From Pseudomonas cuatrocienegasensis (GTDB taxonomy: Bacteria > Pseudomonadota > Gammaproteobacteria > Pseudomonadales > Pseudomonadaceae): a stretch of 64,000 nt of DNA. Both the position numbers and the translations under genes were made by a program. Below are positions 25,116 through 35,952 of this stretch, one piece after another; position 1 is the first letter of the stretch, and each line of letters begins with the position of its first letter. The notes under the pieces are model-generated. The model was not told the origin of the DNA. It searched no databases and was given only the letters and a program-made list of their open reading frames with translations. The stretch spans positions 1 through 64,000 of the forward strand of contig NZ_FOFP01000003.1 of assembly GCF_900110925.1 (NCBI RefSeq). The letters are read 5' to 3'.

Positions 25116-25990
25116 CGCACTAACTCCAGGAACAGATCCTCCAGGCCCAGAGTCTGCGCTTGGTACTTGCCAGGCAGTAGCGAAGCGCTGCCATCAGCAA
25201 GGCGTAACAACACGCTATAGCCGCCATCGCTAAGACGATGGCGCATGACTTCACCGCGTAATCGCTCTTGCGGTAGGTTGACATCAGCCGGCAGCACGAT
25301 ACGGCGAACTTCATCTTTTAATTCATCCAGACCGGCCTGCAGCAGCAATCGCCCTTGATGCAGAAAGGCGACCTCAGAGGCGATGCGCTCAAGATCAGAA
25401 ATGATATGCGTCGACAGAATCACCGTAGCGCCCTGCTCGGCTGCGCTACCAACGATCTCGCGTAGCAGCTCACGACGTGCCACAGGGTCAAGCGCCGCAG
25501 CTGGCTCATCCAGCACCAGCAACTGCGGTCGACTGCCCAACGCACGAATTAGGGCCACCTGCTGACGCTCGCCGGGAGATAGTTTGTTCAATTGCCGCGC
25601 CCGCGACAGCTCCCAGCGATCGAGTAGCCGCTTTACCAGGTCGGCATCCCAATTCGGATAAAGACTTCCGACAAAATCCAGCATGGCGCCTACCGTCATC
25701 CACGGGAAACTGTCGGGCTGTTGCGGCACATAACTCAGCGCGCTCTTGGCCTGATCATCAAGGCGCAACGCATCACGCCCCTGCACGAACGCTTGCCCCT
25801 TATCGGCGCGTAGCAGACCAAGCATGCAGCGCAGCAAGGTGCTCTTGCCGGCTCCATTGCGGCCGACCAGACCCAAAATGCTACCTGGCTCGACACGTAG
25901 CGATAGATCATCCAGCACCTGATGATCGGCATAGCGTTTTGCCAGACCACGGACCTCAATCACTGCATCCGAGTTGCACACTAAACTCAT
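25112..25990 (-). CDS. ABC transporter ATP-binding protein (YtrB/CcmA type)
   Basis: The 292-residue protein has one nucleotide-binding domain (about 10-235): Walker A GLVGRNGAGKST near 41-52, Q-loop VPQQPDSFPW, signature LSPGERQQ, Walker B LLVLDEPAAALDP and the H-loop STHIISDLERIA. A C-terminal domain of about 60 residues follows. The gene overlaps the GntR regulator by ATGA at 25987-25990, and the permease start overlaps its own stop. The AAAAAGGA site is very near the ATG; a GTG three codons later would be better spaced, so the start is uncertain by a few residues. Confidence 0.88.
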   Translation of the reverse strand: MSLVCNSDAVIEVRGLAKRYADHQVLDDLSLRVEPGSILGLVGRNGAGKSTLLRCMLGLLRADKGQAFVQGRDALRLDDQAKSALSYVPQQPDSFPWMTVGAMLDFVGSLYPNWDADLVKRLLDRWELSRARQLNKLSPGERQQVALIRALGSRPQLLVLDEPAAALDPVARRELLREIVGSAAEQGATVILSTHIISDLERIASEVAFLHQGRLLLQAGLDELKDEVRRIVLPADVNLPQERLRGEVMRHRLSDGGYSVLLRLADGSASLLPGKYQAQTLGLEDLFLELVR

Positions 25991-26376
25991 TCCTTTTTCT
26001 CCATCAATGGCCGTAAAGCCTCCGTTACCTGCTTAAAATCCAGATCAAGTTGGCGCGCCTGACGAACCAACTCGGCGAGCAGAGGCGTCAGCACCTGTAA
26101 GCGCTCAGCACGTGGCTGCCTGACGGCGGCCTGCGCCATGACCACCATGCCCTTGCCACGCAGACGCTCGAGCAACCCCTGCTCTTCCAGCAGCGAATAA
26201 GCCTTGGAAACAGTCATCGGGTTGATGGCGTGCGCGGCTGCAACCTCTCGTACCGAGGGAAGGCGAGTACCTGGCTGGCATTGACCAGCAGCGATCATGC
26301 GTGCGATCTGCCCCACAATCTGCCGGTAAATGGGGTCGGGCGAAGCGGGTTCGATGTACAGGGCTTCTGGATTCAT
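25987..26376 (-). CDS. GntR-family regulator, YtrA subfamily
   Basis: A short 129-residue GntR regulator. The winged helix is at about 12-80, with IYRQIVGQIARMIAAGQCQPGTRLPSVREVAA and NPMTVSKAYSLLEEQGLLERLRGKGMVV. The small C-terminal helical region (about 80-129) in place of a ligand-binding FCD or UTRA domain is typical of the YtrA subfamily, which usually controls ABC operons. It heads the operon gntR-ATPase-permease. The ATG at 26376 has no ribosome site, and a palindrome begins directly before it, so a leaderless mRNA is likely. It probably represses its own operon. Confidence 0.88.
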   Translation of the reverse strand: MNPEALYIEPASPDPIYRQIVGQIARMIAAGQCQPGTRLPSVREVAAAHAINPMTVSKAYSLLEEQGLLERLRGKGMVVMAQAAVRQPRAERLQVLTPLLAELVRQARQLDLDFKQVTEALRPLMEKKE

Positions 26377-26398
26377 GTGTATTAATATAGCAATACAC
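26377..26398 (-). promoter_or_regulatory. Palindromic operator of the GntR-ABC operon
   Basis: The arms GTGTATT and AATACAC are perfect 7-base inverted repeats with an 8-base centre. The site touches the first base of the GntR ATG and covers the predicted -10 box. Position, symmetry and AT content fit a YtrA-type operator used for autorepression. Confidence 0.65.
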
Positions 26399-26413
26399 CA
26401 GAAACAGCTGCAA
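26384..26413 (-). promoter_or_regulatory. Sigma-70-type promoter of the GntR-ABC operon
   Basis: On the minus strand, TTGCAG (plus 26408-26413) and TATATT (plus 26384-26389) are 18 bases apart. A start point about seven bases after the -10 falls at or next to the A of the ATG (26376), giving no 5' leader. Confidence 0.55.
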
Positions 26414-26434
26414 GCCGGAATGGCAATACAAAAC

Positions 26435-26460
26435 AAAAAGCACGGCGAGTGCCGTGCCTT
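26435..26460 (-). terminator. Rho-independent terminator after gltD
   Basis: On the minus strand, a 7-bp stem GCACGGC / GCCGTGC with a 4-base loop is followed by CTTTTTGTTTT. It ends the gltBD transcript about 50 bp after the gltD stop and insulates it from the GntR-ABC operon on the same strand. Confidence 0.85.
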
Positions 26461-26505
26461 TATCCATCGGGTCAATTTGTCGCGGGCAAGCCGCGACACA
26501 ATCGA

Positions 26506-27933
<1,428 letters not shown>

Positions 27934-27962
27934 TTAACAGCAGCTTCAGCGCACGGCTTCAA

Positions 27963-28030
27963 GCTGCAAGACGATCACGGTAGCTGGTCAGCCTCCACCA
28001 CCTGGTGGTTTGAGGCTGACCGCTTGCAGC
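27963..28030 (-). repeat. Nested inverted repeat between gltB and gltD
   Basis: The outer arms GCTGCAAG (27963-27970) and CTTGCAGC (28023-28030) enclose perfect inner arms GGTCAGCCTC (27986-27995) and GAGGCTGACC (28012-28021), whose loop again contains CCACCA and TGGTGG. The stem lies between the gltB stop and the gltD start. It could stabilise gltB mRNA, attenuate gltD or be a REP-type unit. Confidence 0.7.
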
Positions 28031-28035
28031 TGCGG

Positions 28036-31000
28036 TTATTGCGGGTTGGCGCGGGTGCTGGTGAGCAAGGACCTGAGGCTGGCAGCCTTGGGTTTGACCA
28101 GCCAGAACTTGCGCAGGTAATCGTCCAGGTTTTCCAGGACATTGTGTCCCCATTCACTGGCAGTTTCCTGCACGTATTCGGTGAGCACGCGCTGCAGATG
28201 GCTGCGATAGGCTTCCATCGACTCGTTGTTGATCCGCTGGATCTCCACCAACTCGTGGTTGACCCGGTCATAGAAGCTGTTGTCCAGGTCCAGCACATAG
28301 GCGAAGCCACCGGTCATGCCGGAGCCGAAGTTGTAGCCAGTCTTGCCCAGTACACAGACAAAGCCACCGGTCATGTATTCGCAGCAATGGTCACCCGTGC
28401 CTTCGACCACGGCATGGGCACCGGAGTTACGCACAGCGAAGCGCTCACCCGCGGTCCCCACGGCGAACAGCTTGCCGCCGGTGGCGCCGTACAGGCAGGT
28501 GTTGCCGATGATGGCGCTGTCCTGGGTCTTGAACGGGCTGCCCTTGGGCGGCACGATCACCAGCTTGCCGGCAGTCATGCCCTTGCCGACGTAGTCGTTG
28601 GCATCGCCTTCGAGGTACAGGTTCAGGCCACCGGCGTTCCACACACCAAAGCTCTGGCCGGCCGTGCCCTTGAAGCGGAAGGTGATGGGCGCGCCATTCA
28701 TGCCTTCGTTGCCATGCACGCGGGCGATCTCACCCGACACCCGCGCACCGATCGAACGGTCGCAGTTGCAGATGTCCAGCTCGAACTCCGCGCCGCTGGC
28801 GGCATCGATTGCCGGCTTGGCCAACTCGACCATCTTCTCGGCCAGCAGGCCTTGGTCGAACGGTGGGTTGCGCTCGACCAGACAGAACTGCGGCTTGTCC
28901 GCCGGAATGTGATCACTGCCGAGCAGCGGCGTGAGGTCCAGGTGCTGCTGTTTGTCGGTCTCGCCGGGCAGCATTTCGAGCAGGTCAGTGCGCCCGATCA
29001 GCTCTTCCAGGCTGCGTACGCCCAGCTTGGCCAGCCACTCGCGGGTTTCTTCGGCGACATAGGTGAAGAAATTCATCACCATTTCGACGGTGCCGATGAA
29101 GTGGTCTTTGCGCAGCTTGTCATTCTGCGTGGCCACGCCGGTGGCGCAGTTGTTCAGGTGACAGATGCGCAGGTACTTGCAGCCCAGGGCGATCATCGGC
29201 GCGGTGCCGAAGCCGAAGCTCTCGGCACCGAGAATGGCCGCCTTGACCACGTCCAGGCCAGTTTTCAGGCCGCCGTCGGTCTGCACCCGCACCTTGCCGC
29301 GCAGGTCGTTACCGCGCAGGGTCTGGTGGGTTTCGGCCAGGCCGAGCTCCCAGGGCGCACCGGCATACTTGATCGAAGTCAGCGGCGAGGCGCCGGTGCC
29401 ACCGTCGTAGCCGGAGATGGTAATCAGGTCGGCATAGGCTTTGGCCACGCCGGCGGCGATGGTACCGACGCCGGCTTCTGCCACCAGCTTGACTGACACC
29501 AGGGCGGCCGGGTTGACCTGCTTGAGGTCATAGATCAACTGCGCCAGGTCTTCGATGGAATAGATGTCATGGTGCGGCGGCGGCGAGATCAGGGTCACGC
29601 CCGGCACTGCATAACGCAGCTTGGCGATCAGGCCATTGACCTTACCACCTGGCAGCTGGCCGCCCTCACCGGGCTTGGCGCCCTGAGCAACCTTGATCTG
29701 CAGCACTTCGGCGTTGACCAGGTACTCCGGGGTCACGCCGAAACGGCCGGTGGCCACCTGCTTGATCTTCGAGCTGCGCAGCGTGCCATAGCGGGCCGGG
29801 TCTTCACCGCCCTCACCGGAGTTGGAGCGCGCGCCGAGGCGGTTCATCGCCTCGGCGATGGCCTCATGGGCTTCCGGCGACAACGCGCCCAGGGAGATAC
29901 CGGCGGAGTCGAAACGCTTGAAGATCGACTCCAGCGGCTCGACCTGGTCCAGCGCCAACGGCTGATCCGCCAGCTTGAGCGCCAACAGGTCACGGATCAT
30001 CGATACCGGACGGGTATCGACCAGCGCGCTGTATTCCTTGTACTTCTCGTAGCTGCCTTGCTGCACAGCCACCTGCAGGGTGCTCACCACATCCGGGTTG
30101 TAGGCGTGGTATTCGCCGCCGTAGACGAACTTCAACAAACCGCCCTGCTGGATCGCCTTGCGGTTGTTCCAGGCTTCGGCAGCCAGCAGCTTCTGCTCGG
30201 CTTCGATGTCGACAAAACGCGCACCCTTGATGCGGCTGGCGACACCGCGGAAGCACAGCTCAGTGACGTCATCGGCCAGGCCGATGGCCTCGAACAGCTG
30301 AGCACCACGGTAAGACGCCACCGTGGAGATGCCCATCTTCGAGAGAATCTTCAGCAGGCCCTTGGAGATGCCTTTGCGGTAGTACTTGAACACCTCGTAG
30401 AGGTCGCCCAGCACTTCGCCGGTACGGATCAGATCGCCGAGCACTTCGTAGGCGAGGAACGGATAGACCGCCGACGCGCCAAAGCCCAGCAGGACCGCAT
30501 AATGATGCGGGTCGCGGGCAGTCGCCGTCTCGACCAGGATGTTGCAATCACAACGCAGGCCTTTTTCGGTCAGGCGATGGTGCACCGCTCCGGTGACCAG
30601 CGCCGCATGCGCCGGCAACTTGCCGGGGGCGATGTGTCGGTCGGTCAGTACCAGCAGCACCTTGCCGCCACGCACGGCTTCTTCAGCCTGGTCTGCCATG
30701 TTACGCACGGCTGCTTCCAGGCCGATCGAGGCGTCATAGTTCAGGTCGATGATCTGACGCTCGAAGCCTGGACGGTCCAGGTTCATCAGCGCACGCCACT
30801 TGGCGGGCGAAATAACCGGCGAGCTGAGAATCACGCGGCTGGCATGGTCCGGCGACTCCTCGAAGATGTTGCGCTCGGCACCGAGGCAGATCTCCAGGGA
30901 CATGACGATGGCTTCACGCAGCGGGTCGATCGGCGGGTTGGTGACCTGAGCGAACTGCTGACGGAAATAATCATAGGGCGAGCGCACACGCTGGCTGAGC

Positions 31001-32484
31001 ACCGCCATCGGCGTGTCGTCACCCATGGAGCCGACCGCCTCCTGGCCCTGCTCGGCGAGCGGGCGCAATACCTGGTCGCGCTCCTCGAACGTGACCTGGT
31101 ACATCTTCATGTACTGCTTGAGCTGGTCACTGTCGTAGAACGCCGAACCGTGATCGCGGTCTTCCAGGGTCGCCTGAATGCGCTGGGCACTCTTGCGCAG
31201 CCACTGCTTGTAGGGGTGGCGCGACTTGAGGCGGTTGTCGATGTCCTCGGTGTTGAGCACCTGACCGGTCTCGGTGTCGACCGCCAGGATCTGCCCCGGG
31301 CCAACGCGGCCTTTGGCAATCACGTCCTCGGGCTGGTAATCCCACACGCCGATTTCCGAGGCCAGGGTGATGTAGCCATTGGTGGTGGTCACCCAGCGCG
31401 CCGGGCGCAGGCCGTTACGGTCGAGCAGGCAGACGGCATGGCGACCATCGGTCAACACCACGCCGGCCGGGCCATCCCAGGGCTCCATGTGCATGGAGTT
31501 GTACTCGTAGAACGCGCGCAGGTCGGCGTCCATGGTCTCGACGTTCTGCCAGGCTGGCGGAATGATCATGCGCACGCCACGGAACAGGTCGATGCCGCCG
31601 GTGACCATCAGCTCGAGCATGTTGTCCATGCTAGAGGAATCGGAGCCGACGCGGTTGACCAGCGGGCCGAGCTCGTCCAGATCGGGGATCTGGTCGTTGG
31701 CGAACTTGGTCCGCCGCGCCTGGGCCCAGTTGCGGTTACCAGTGATGGTGTTGATCTCGCCGTTGTGCGCAAGAAAGCGGAACGGCTGCGCCAGCGGCCA
31801 CTTCGGCAGGGTGTTGGTGGAAAAGCGCTGGTGGAATACACAGATAGCCGTTTGCAGCCGCTCGTCACCCAGGTCCGGGTAGAACTGCTGCAGGTCGGCC
31901 GGCATCATCAGGCCTTTGTAGATGATGGTCTTGTGCGAGAAGCTGCAGATGTAGTGCTCGCTGTCATCGACGTTGGCCACCGAGGAACGACGGCGGGCAC
32001 TGAACAGCTTGATGGCGAAATCCTGATCGGACAGGTCATCGCCGCCGATAAACACCTGCTCGATCTGCGGCAGCCGCTCCAGCGCCAGGCGCCCCAGCAC
32101 GCTGGTATCGACCGGCACCTTACGCCAGCCAATCAACTGCAGCCCGGCATTGCTGATTTCGCGGTTCATGTTCTCGCGGGCAACCTCGGCCTTGGCCGGG
32201 TCCTGGTTGAAGAACACCATGCCGACCGCATATTGCTTGGGCAGCGCTACACCAAACTGCTCCTGAGCAATCGCGCGCAGGAAGGCATCGGGCTTCTGGA
32301 TCAACAGGCCACAACCATCACCGGTCTTGCCATCGGCGTTGATCCCACCGCGGTGGGTCATGCATGTCAGCGCTTCGATGGCCGTCTGCAGCAGGTGATG
32401 GCTCGCCTCGCCCTGCATGTGGGCGATCAGGCCGAAGCCGCAGTTATCCTTGAACTCATCAGGACGGTACAAACCTGCTTTCAT
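28036..32484 (-). CDS. gltB: Glutamate synthase large subunit GltB
   Basis: GltB makes two glutamates from glutamine and 2-oxoglutarate. The 1482-residue length fits. After the short propeptide [14 protein letters not shown] comes Cys15, the N-terminal nucleophile of the class II glutaminase domain (to about 400). The central linking domain (about 450-740) and the FMN synthase barrel (about 790-1160) follow, with the [3Fe-4S] motif [12 protein letters not shown]. The C-terminal beta-helix (about 1220-1430) has repeated G-x-x-G-x-x-x-G turns. ATG 32484 is preferred to GTG 32496 because GAGAG precedes it and the propeptide then has normal length. Confidence 0.97.
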   Translation of the reverse strand: MKAGLYRPDEFKDNCGFGLIAHMQGEASHHLLQTAIEALTCMTHRGGINADGKTGDGCGLLIQKPDAFLRAIAQEQFGVALPKQYAVGMVFFNQDPAKAEVARENMNREISNAGLQLIGWRKVPVDTSVLGRLALERLPQIEQVFIGGDDLSDQDFAIKLFSARRRSSVANVDDSEHYICSFSHKTIIYKGLMMPADLQQFYPDLGDERLQTAICVFHQRFSTNTLPKWPLAQPFRFLAHNGEINTITGNRNWAQARRTKFANDQIPDLDELGPLVNRVGSDSSSMDNMLELMVTGGIDLFRGVRMIIPPAWQNVETMDADLRAFYEYNSMHMEPWDGPAGVVLTDGRHAVCLLDRNGLRPARWVTTTNGYITLASEIGVWDYQPEDVIAKGRVGPGQILAVDTETGQVLNTEDIDNRLKSRHPYKQWLRKSAQRIQATLEDRDHGSAFYDSDQLKQYMKMYQVTFEERDQVLRPLAEQGQEAVGSMGDDTPMAVLSQRVRSPYDYFRQQFAQVTNPPIDPLREAIVMSLEICLGAERNIFEESPDHASRVILSSPVISPAKWRALMNLDRPGFERQIIDLNYDASIGLEAAVRNMADQAEEAVRGGKVLLVLTDRHIAPGKLPAHAALVTGAVHHRLTEKGLRCDCNILVETATARDPHHYAVLLGFGASAVYPFLAYEVLGDLIRTGEVLGDLYEVFKYYRKGISKGLLKILSKMGISTVASYRGAQLFEAIGLADDVTELCFRGVASRIKGARFVDIEAEQKLLAAEAWNNRKAIQQGGLLKFVYGGEYHAYNPDVVSTLQVAVQQGSYEKYKEYSALVDTRPVSMIRDLLALKLADQPLALDQVEPLESIFKRFDSAGISLGALSPEAHEAIAEAMNRLGARSNSGEGGEDPARYGTLRSSKIKQVATGRFGVTPEYLVNAEVLQIKVAQGAKPGEGGQLPGGKVNGLIAKLRYAVPGVTLISPPPHHDIYSIEDLAQLIYDLKQVNPAALVSVKLVAEAGVGTIAAGVAKAYADLITISGYDGGTGASPLTSIKYAGAPWELGLAETHQTLRGNDLRGKVRVQTDGGLKTGLDVVKAAILGAESFGFGTAPMIALGCKYLRICHLNNCATGVATQNDKLRKDHFIGTVEMVMNFFTYVAEETREWLAKLGVRSLEELIGRTDLLEMLPGETDKQQHLDLTPLLGSDHIPADKPQFCLVERNPPFDQGLLAEKMVELAKPAIDAASGAEFELDICNCDRSIGARVSGEIARVHGNEGMNGAPITFRFKGTAGQSFGVWNAGGLNLYLEGDANDYVGKGMTAGKLVIVPPKGSPFKTQDSAIIGNTCLYGATGGKLFAVGTAGERFAVRNSGAHAVVEGTGDHCCEYMTGGFVCVLGKTGYNFGSGMTGGFAYVLDLDNSFYDRVNHELVEIQRINNESMEAYRSHLQRVLTEYVQETASEWGHNVLENLDDYLRKFWLVKPKAASLRSLLTSTRANPQ

Positions 32485-32710
32485 AGGGACTCTCACCAGG
32501 CTGCCTTTTTCAAGGCTATTGCTTTCTAATTCAACAAGTTACCGTACGCGCAGGGCAGTGCCCCAGCATTGCGCAGGCAAAAGGGAGGTTATTGTACATA
32601 TCCGCCCTGGCGCTCACAAATTTCGTGGCGAAGCCATGCAAATTTATGTCGCTAAAACGAAGGACTCAACCTGCAAGCCGTGCTACCGACCTGAAGGTTA
32701 TCTAGCGTGC

Positions 32711-34264
32711 TCAGCGGGACTGGGCGATTTCCTGCTTGATACTGCCGAAGGTCCGCGGCCATGGCTTACCGGCCTGCACCTTAGCCGGCAGGCCGCGCAG
32801 GGCCGCCTGGGCCGCATCACGACTGGCGAAACTACCATAGGTCACCACGTAAAGCGGCTGCCCCTGGTGCTGCTTGCGGAAATAGCGGTACTCACTACCG
32901 TGCTCACTGACAAATGCCTGAGCACTGCGCTCCGCCCGGGCACCCAGAATCTGCAGGGTAAAACGACCGTCAGCCTGAGCGCCATACCAACCGGCAGCCG
33001 CTGAAGCAGCCACAGGCGCCGGAGCAGGAGCAGGCTTAGGGGTCGTCACAGGAACAGCCTTAGGTGCAGGTGCAGGTGCAGGTGCAGGTGCTGTCGCCGG
33101 GACTGGCGCCTGAGCAACAGGCGCAGATGGTGTCACAGGGGCAACCGGGACCGGCGGCGGCAAATTGATCACGGGCTCTCCCCCGTCGACCTCCGCATCA
33201 TCACCAGCACTCATCCCGGCCGCCTCAGCCAACGGCTGGCGAATGACCGGCTGCGCGTCACCCACTAACGGCAATGGCAGCGGTTGGTTGTTACCGGCAA
33301 ACTCGATCGCCGGTACACCTGTACTCGCAGACTCTTGCGCAGGTGTGGATGGACCCCCTTGCGGCTCAGCAGCGGGCACCTGTTGCACAGTCGAAGCCGG
33401 CTCCGTGGTGAGCTCACGGCCCTGCATCAGCCAGGCAGCAAGCACCCCGATAGCCACTACCACAAGTGCCAATGCGTGCTTGCGCGGCAAGCGAAAACCG
33501 GCCCCACCAGGCTTGGCTTTACCTCGGCTGGCCAGCATGGCGGTTATCAATGTTTCGCGAGCCACCTCATTGATTGAACCTGGCCAACCGCCAGACTGCT
33601 CGTGAATCTCGGCTATCTGCTCATCACTGATCAGCTCGATGCCCTGCGCAGCACCGTCGAGCCGCTGCGCCAGGTACTCGCGTGTTTCATCTTCGCTGTA
33701 AGGCTGCAGCTCGATGGCATGAAAGCGCTCTTCCCCGGCAGCCAGCACCTCAAGCCGCTCGATCACCTCAGGCTCAGCGAACAGGAACACATGCGGCCGG
33801 CCCTCACCGTTACCTGCCGCGAGAGCTAGCAGAGCGACCAACGCGGCCTCACTCAACTGCTCAGCATCATCGACCAGCAGATAAACCTCCTGCCCGGTGA
33901 GCGCCAACTGGCCAACCTGCGCCAGAATGGCGCGCGGATCAGCCTGCTGGACCTGCAGCGCTTGGGCAATCTGGCGTAGCAGACTGGCCGGATCGGTCGC
34001 GCCCTGCGCCGACACCACCACGCTCTGCACAGCCTGCTTGTTGGTGCTGGCAACCAATGCCTGGCGCAACAACGTCTTACCGCTGCCGAGCGGGCCAGTC
34101 ACCACCAACAGCAGCTGGCTATAGCGCGCCAGATGATGCAACTGGCCCAGCACCGGCTTGCGCTGCGCCGGGAAAAACTTGAAGCCCGGCACGCGAGCCG
34201 CAAAGGGATCATGGGTGAACTGGTAGTGATCGAGAAACGCCTCGTCGGCATGCAAACTGGTCAT
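32711..34264 (-). CDS. damX: DamX-like SPOR protein with ExeA-type ATPase domain
   Basis: A 517-residue inner-membrane protein. An AAA domain (about 20-260) has Walker A GPLGSGKTLLRQ and Walker B VYLLVDDAEQL. A single transmembrane helix follows near 290 (ALALVVVAIGVLAAWLM), then a long Pro/Ala periplasmic linker with an (AP)n run. A C-terminal SPOR domain (about 435-505; WYGAQADGRFTLQILGARAE) binds denuded septal peptidoglycan. The ATG at 34264 follows the aroB stop by 7 bp, so the gene is the last of the pil-aro operon. The frame extension to 34339 overlaps aroB and is rejected. A role in cell division is inferred from the family. Confidence 0.87.
   Translation of the reverse strand: MTSLHADEAFLDHYQFTHDPFAARVPGFKFFPAQRKPVLGQLHHLARYSQLLLVVTGPLGSGKTLLRQALVASTNKQAVQSVVVSAQGATDPASLLRQIAQALQVQQADPRAILAQVGQLALTGQEVYLLVDDAEQLSEAALVALLALAAGNGEGRPHVFLFAEPEVIERLEVLAAGEERFHAIELQPYSEDETREYLAQRLDGAAQGIELISDEQIAEIHEQSGGWPGSINEVARETLITAMLASRGKAKPGGAGFRLPRKHALALVVVAIGVLAAWLMQGRELTTEPASTVQQVPAAEPQGGPSTPAQESASTGVPAIEFAGNNQPLPLPLVGDAQPVIRQPLAEAAGMSAGDDAEVDGGEPVINLPPPVPVAPVTPSAPVAQAPVPATAPAPAPAPAPKAVPVTTPKPAPAPAPVAASAAAGWYGAQADGRFTLQILGARAERSAQAFVSEHGSEYRYFRKQHQGQPLYVVTYGSFASRDAAQAALRGLPAKVQAGKPWPRTFGSIKQEIAQSR
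33062..33092 (+). repeat. Hexanucleotide tandem repeat inside damX
   Basis: About five consecutive copies of GGTGCA occur on the plus strand, encoding the alternating Ala-Pro part of the DamX linker on the minus strand. Six-base units keep the frame, so copy-number change would only lengthen or shorten the linker. Confidence 0.8.
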
Positions 34265-34271
34265 GAGCCAC

Positions 34272-35378
34272 TCATTGATGTGTAAGCAGATCCACCTGCG
34301 CGCGGTAATCCGTACGCAGCGTGGCATCGAGAATTTCACGCGGGTAATCGGCCGTCACGACCGCCTCCCCCATCTGGCGCAACAGCACCAGCCGTAGCTG
34401 GCCATCGAGCACTTTCTTGTCGACTGCCATATGTTCGAGGAACTGTTCAGGTGTCATCTCGGCAGGGGGAACGACTGGCAAGCCGGCTGACTGAAATAGA
34501 CGAATACCGCGATCACGATCGGCCTGGCTGATCCAGCCCAGACGGCAAGACATTTCCAGCGCCATGACCGTCCCCGCTGCCACAGCCTCACCATGCAACC
34601 AAACGCCATAGCCCATGTGCGTCTCGATGGCATGACCAAAGGTATGCCCAAGGTTCAGGGTAGCCCGCACCCCAGCCTCACGCTCATCCGCACCAACGAC
34701 TCGCGCCTTGGCGGCACAGGAGCGCTCGATAGCCAGCGTCAAAGCAGTCTGATCCAGCGATCGCAGCGCCGGCATATTGGTTTCGAGCCAATCGAGGAAT
34801 TGGGCATCACAGATCAAACCGTACTTGATCACTTCCGCCAAACCCGCCGACAACTCGCGCGGCGGCAGGGTGACGAGTGAGGAAGTATCGATGAGTACCG
34901 CCTGCGGCTGGTAAAACGCACCGACCATGTTCTTGCCAAGCGGGTGATTGATGCCTGTTTTGCCCCCAACCGAGGAATCAACCTGCGACAGCAGCGTGGT
35001 GGGAATCTGGATGAAGTTAACCCCACGCTGATAACAAGCCGCGGCAAAGCCAGCCATATCACCGATCACGCCACCGCCCAAGGCTATGACAGTGGTACGG
35101 CGATCATGGCGCGCGCCGAGCAGACCATCAAAAATCAGCTGCAGGGTTTCCCAGTTCTTATGCGCCTCACCATCCGGCAACACAATGGAAACCACGTTGT
35201 AGCCGGCAAGGCTGGCCAATAGGCGCTCAAGATACAGCGGTGCAATGGTTTCATTGGTCACCACCGCCACTTGCCGCCCGACAATGTGAGGCGCAAGCAA
35301 CTGCGCCTGCCCCAGCAGGTCGGCACCGATATAAATGGGATAGCTGCGCTCGCCGAGATCGACGTGAAGAGTTTGCAT
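34272..35378 (-). CDS. aroB: 3-dehydroquinate synthase AroB
   Basis: AroB converts DAHP to 3-dehydroquinate, the second step of the shikimate pathway, using NAD and zinc. The 368-residue protein has the NAD motif [14 protein letters not shown] (near 97) and [21 protein letters not shown]. The zinc ligands are in LAEVIKYG (Glu), [12 protein letters not shown] (His) and WLHGEAVA (His). It lies between aroK and damX on the same strand, in the usual gammaproteobacterial order. Confidence 0.97.
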   Translation of the reverse strand: MQTLHVDLGERSYPIYIGADLLGQAQLLAPHIVGRQVAVVTNETIAPLYLERLLASLAGYNVVSIVLPDGEAHKNWETLQLIFDGLLGARHDRRTTVIALGGGVIGDMAGFAAACYQRGVNFIQIPTTLLSQVDSSVGGKTGINHPLGKNMVGAFYQPQAVLIDTSSLVTLPPRELSAGLAEVIKYGLICDAQFLDWLETNMPALRSLDQTALTLAIERSCAAKARVVGADEREAGVRATLNLGHTFGHAIETHMGYGVWLHGEAVAAGTVMALEMSCRLGWISQADRDRGIRLFQSAGLPVVPPAEMTPEQFLEHMAVDKKVLDGQLRLVLLRQMGEAVVTADYPREILDATLRTDYRAQVDLLTHQ

Positions 35379-35429
35379 GGAGCCCCCGGTCAGGAAAGGG
35401 TCCTAGGATAGCGCAGTTATGCCTGCGCT

Positions 35430-35948
35430 TTAACGGGGGGGCAACGCCTCGAGCCGCTCAATGATCTCCTGGACAACCATACGTGGAGGTCGCTCGTCGG
35501 TTTCCACGATCACATCGGCAATTTCGCGGTATAGAGGGTCACGTATCGCCAGCAGCTCACCCAGCACTTTGCTTGGGTTCGCCGTGCGCAGCAATGGCCG
35601 ATTACGATCACGGGCAGTCCGATCAAGCTGCTGCTCGACCGACGCATGCAAATACACCACACGCCCACCACGCCAGAGCGTCGAACGGTTTTCAGGACGC
35701 ATCACCGCCCCGCCCCCCGTCGCCAGTACCAGGCCATCCTGCTCGCACAACTCAGCGATCACCGCCTGCTCACGCTCACGAAAACCCTGCTCACCTTCAA
35801 CATCGAAGATCCAGGGAATGTCAGCACCTGTCCGTTGCTCGATCTCCTTGTCGGAGTCTTTGAAAGGCAAACGCAGCTCTTTGGCAAGCAAACGCCCGAT
35901 GGTGCTTTTCCCGGCACCCATCGGGCCTACAAGAATCAAATTACGCAC
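35430..35948 (-). CDS. aroK: Shikimate kinase AroK
   Basis: AroK phosphorylates shikimate at the 3-hydroxyl with ATP. The 172-residue product has Walker [13 protein letters not shown] at 8-19, the shikimate-binding [10 protein letters not shown] region (Asp near 34) and the [11 protein letters not shown] motif (near 80). The start codon is GTG at 35948, only four bases after the pilQ stop, so translation is probably coupled to pilQ. Confidence 0.96.
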   Translation of the reverse strand: MRNLILVGPMGAGKSTIGRLLAKELRLPFKDSDKEIEQRTGADIPWIFDVEGEQGFREREQAVIAELCEQDGLVLATGGGAVMRPENRSTLWRGGRVVYLHASVEQQLDRTARDRNRPLLRTANPSKVLGELLAIRDPLYREIADVIVETDERPPRMVVQEIIERLEALPPR

Positions 35949-35952
35949 AGAG

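Noticed and set aside
29569..32529. 986-residue open frame on the plus strand
   Set aside because: It is exactly antisense to gltB. Its composition (many His, Gln, Val, Ala, Asp) is that of a mirror frame in a high-GC gene, and no motif or ribosome site supports it.
33062..33092. Tandem repeats as a CRISPR or VNTR locus
   Set aside because: The units are six bases, in frame and inside damX; no spacers are present.
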